Positions 4,905-6,516 of a stretch of 6,516 nucleotides of DNA are shown here, in pieces (the first letter of the stretch is position 1; every line of letters begins with the position of its first letter). A model generated the notes under the pieces. It was not told where the DNA came from. It worked only from the letters and a program-made list of their open reading frames with translations, and searched no databases. Origin of the DNA: an uncultured Desulfovibrio sp. (GTDB lineage: Bacteria; Desulfobacterota; Desulfovibrionia; Desulfovibrionales; Desulfovibrionaceae); assembly GCA_900555975.1 (NCBI GenBank), contig USNI01000052.1, positions 1-6,516 on the forward strand, written 5' to 3'. The translations under genes and the position numbers were made by a program.

Positions 4905-6500
4905 CTATTGCTGGAGCGCTCTGGGAACCCACCACCGGTCAAAATTGTAGGTAATGCCCGCAGGAGCTGGTTGAATGCCCTGGAATCTCGCCTGAACCAT
5001 GGGCAGGGAATACGGCACGTAAAGGAAAAGGTACGGCTGCTCCTCATGCAGAATTTCCTGGAAACGATCATAGATGGCCTTCCGTTCCGCCCTGTCCTCC
5101 GAGGCGCGTCCCTTCTCCAGCAGGCGGTCGACCTCCTCGTTCGCGAAGCTGACGAAGTTGAGTCCGTTGCCCGCGATGGCCGAGGAATGCCACACGTCGA
5201 AGATGTCCGGGTCGTCCAGGATGTTCCATGCCAGAATCAGGGCATCGAACTTTCTCGTGTCGACGAACTCCTTGAGGAAGGCGGCCCATTCCACCGTCCG
5301 TATGGATACCTTCACGCCGACCTCCCGGAACATCTGCTGCAGAATGACGGCGACCTTGATGCGTTCGTTGTTGCCCTGATTCACCAGAATGGTGAACTCG
5401 AACGGCAGGCCGTCCTTTTCCAGTATTCCGTCCTTTCCCGGCGTCCACCCCGCCTCGGCAAGAAGACGGCGTGCACGCTCAGGGTCGTAATCATACGCCT
5501 TGAGCGAAGTATTGTATACCCATGTTCCCGGCTTGTAGGGTCCGAACGCGGGTTCTCCCATGCCGAGCAGCGCGCCCTTGATGATGCCTTCCCTGTCGAC
5601 GGCGTAGGAAAGCGCCTGCCTGACCCTCCTGTCCTGGAAGAAGGGACTTTTCTGATTCAGGCCGAGATAGGTGTAGCCCGAAGCCAGATACTTGTATTTG
5701 CGCCAGTGTTTGTCCCACCATTCTCCGCTGGTCTGGCGCAGATACTGCTGAGGGGAAAGTCCCACGAAGTCCAGCTTTCCCGCCCGCGCCTCGAGAAACA
5801 TGGTGGTGCTGTCGGGAATGATGCGGTAGATGACCTCGTCCAGATAGGGACGGCCCTTGAAATAGAGATCATTGGCCTCAAGCACGATGCGGCTTCCCGG
5901 CTCCCAGGACTTGAGCTTGAACGGTCCCGCGCCTATGGGATTGCGGGCATAGCGCGTGGAGGCGATGTTCTCATGCTCCAGGATGTGCTTGGGCAGGATG
6001 GGCTGCATCCAGGTGACGGCCGCACGGGCATAGGGCGCGTCGTAGCGCACCTCGAAGGACAGCGGTCCCGTCTGACGGTATTCCTTCACGTTGAGGAAGT
6101 CCGCGGCATAGGCCGTGGGCGTCTTCGGATCGATCATCAGATGGTAGGTGAAGGTGACATCGTCCGCCGTGAGGGGATGTCCGTCCTGCCAGCGCAGTCC
6201 CTCCTTCAGCTTGAAACGCATGAAGAGACCGCCCTCAAGGACTTCCCATTCTTCGGCGGCGCACTTTACTATATTGAAATCCTTGTCATATTCCAACGGC
6301 GACGTATAAAGCAGCGCGGCGACCTCGGACGAGGCGGAATCGGAAGCAAGATACGGAATGAGATTGGAAGGCTCGCCGATGCTGCCCATGATGATGTGTC
6401 CGCCGTAATCGGGTCCGGAAAAAATTTTTTCCTCAAACGCCGAAGCCGCGGTCACGGACAGCAGAAAACAGAGCAAAACTGTTGCGGCAAGCCGCAGCAC
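4905..6500 (-). CDS. ABC transporter solute-binding protein, peptide/oligopeptide type (SBP family 5)
   Basis: The 531 residues have the DppA/OppA fold order and near-usual length. Residues 1-21 form a signal peptide (a hydrophobic stretch ending TAASA before FEEK); there is no lipobox cysteine at the cleavage point, so the product should be soluble in the periplasm. Family landmarks are IGEPSNLIPY (41-50), AAEEWEV (81-87), GLRWQDGHPLTADDVTFTYH (101-120), NPIGAGPFKLKSW (187-199, a variant of the NPxGTGPY motif), RRVRQALSYAVDREGI (291-306) and DPERARRLLAEAGW (339-352). The family captures peptides, nickel or other solutes for an ABC importer; the ligand cannot be read from sequence. The GTG at 6500 lacks a good Shine-Dalgarno sequence. 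The frame stays open to the window edge at 6516, with an arginine just upstream (CGRPSV), so the true start may lie outside the window. No permease or ATPase gene follows; the next gene is rsh, 9 bases away. Confidence 0.9.
   Translation of the reverse strand: MLRLAATVLLCFLLSVTAASAFEEKIFSGPDYGGHIIMGSIGEPSNLIPYLASDSASSEVAALLYTSPLEYDKDFNIVKCAAEEWEVLEGGLFMRFKLKEGLRWQDGHPLTADDVTFTYHLMIDPKTPTAYAADFLNVKEYRQTGPLSFEVRYDAPYARAAVTWMQPILPKHILEHENIASTRYARNPIGAGPFKLKSWEPGSRIVLEANDLYFKGRPYLDEVIYRIIPDSTTMFLEARAGKLDFVGLSPQQYLRQTSGEWWDKHWRKYKYLASGYTYLGLNQKSPFFQDRRVRQALSYAVDREGIIKGALLGMGEPAFGPYKPGTWVYNTSLKAYDYDPERARRLLAEAGWTPGKDGILEKDGLPFEFTILVNQGNNERIKVAVILQQMFREVGVKVSIRTVEWAAFLKEFVDTRKFDALILAWNILDDPDIFDVWHSSAIAGNGLNFVSFANEEVDRLLEKGRASEDRAERKAIYDRFQEILHEEQPYLFLYVPYSLPMVQARFQGIQPAPAGITYNFDRWWVPRALQQ
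6417..6432. repeat. A6T6 palindrome (GGAAAAAATTTTTTCC)
   Basis: This perfect 16-base palindrome contains six A followed by six T. It lies within codons for EEKIFSG just after the predicted signal-peptide cleavage site of the binding protein. Such A/T tracts bend DNA and are prone to polymerase slippage. It stands out in GC-rich surroundings, although Lys, Ile and Phe codons partly force it. Confidence 0.6.
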
Positions 6501-6516
6501 CGAAGGCCGTCCACAG

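Overview
The window is 6.5 kb of moderately GC-rich (roughly 58-60% by eye) bacterial chromosome with dense coding. It holds five protein genes, one of them cut by the window's left edge and one possibly cut by its right edge. Gene families, base composition and protein style fit a Gram-negative of the Desulfovibrio/Bilophila type (Desulfovibrionales). That placement rests on general resemblance, not on a marker gene, and is only moderately secure.

Layout: three genes read rightward. They are the C-terminal part of an ATP-grasp enzyme (2-433), a 290-base gap, a small FMN-dependent oxidoreductase with a four-cysteine motif (724-1257), and a membrane-anchored metallophosphoesterase (1305-2441). 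Two genes read leftward. These are an exported peptide/oligopeptide-type solute-binding protein (6500 or beyond, down to 4905) and, 9 bases after its stop codon, a full-length RelA/SpoT-type (Rsh) alarmone enzyme (4895 down to 2607). The two groups converge on a 165-base gap with a hairpin at 2563-2585 that best fits a terminator for the leftward unit and may serve both.

How the genes work together: the leftward pair looks like one transcription unit linking uptake of peptides or a similar ligand to the enzyme that makes and breaks (p)ppGpp. The Rsh protein has an intact HD hydrolase site and the RXKD signature in its synthetase domain, so it should be bifunctional. The three rightward genes show no clear shared pathway; the flavoprotein and phosphoesterase are 47 bases apart and could be co-transcribed.

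I see no mobile element, CRISPR array, tRNA, rRNA or obvious new defence system. The unexplained items are small: a 21-base palindrome in the 5' coding part of the rsh gene next to an alternative start codon, a short open frame behind the strongest Shine-Dalgarno sequence noticed in the window, a 10-base direct repeat in the same gap, and an A6T6 palindrome in the binding-protein gene.
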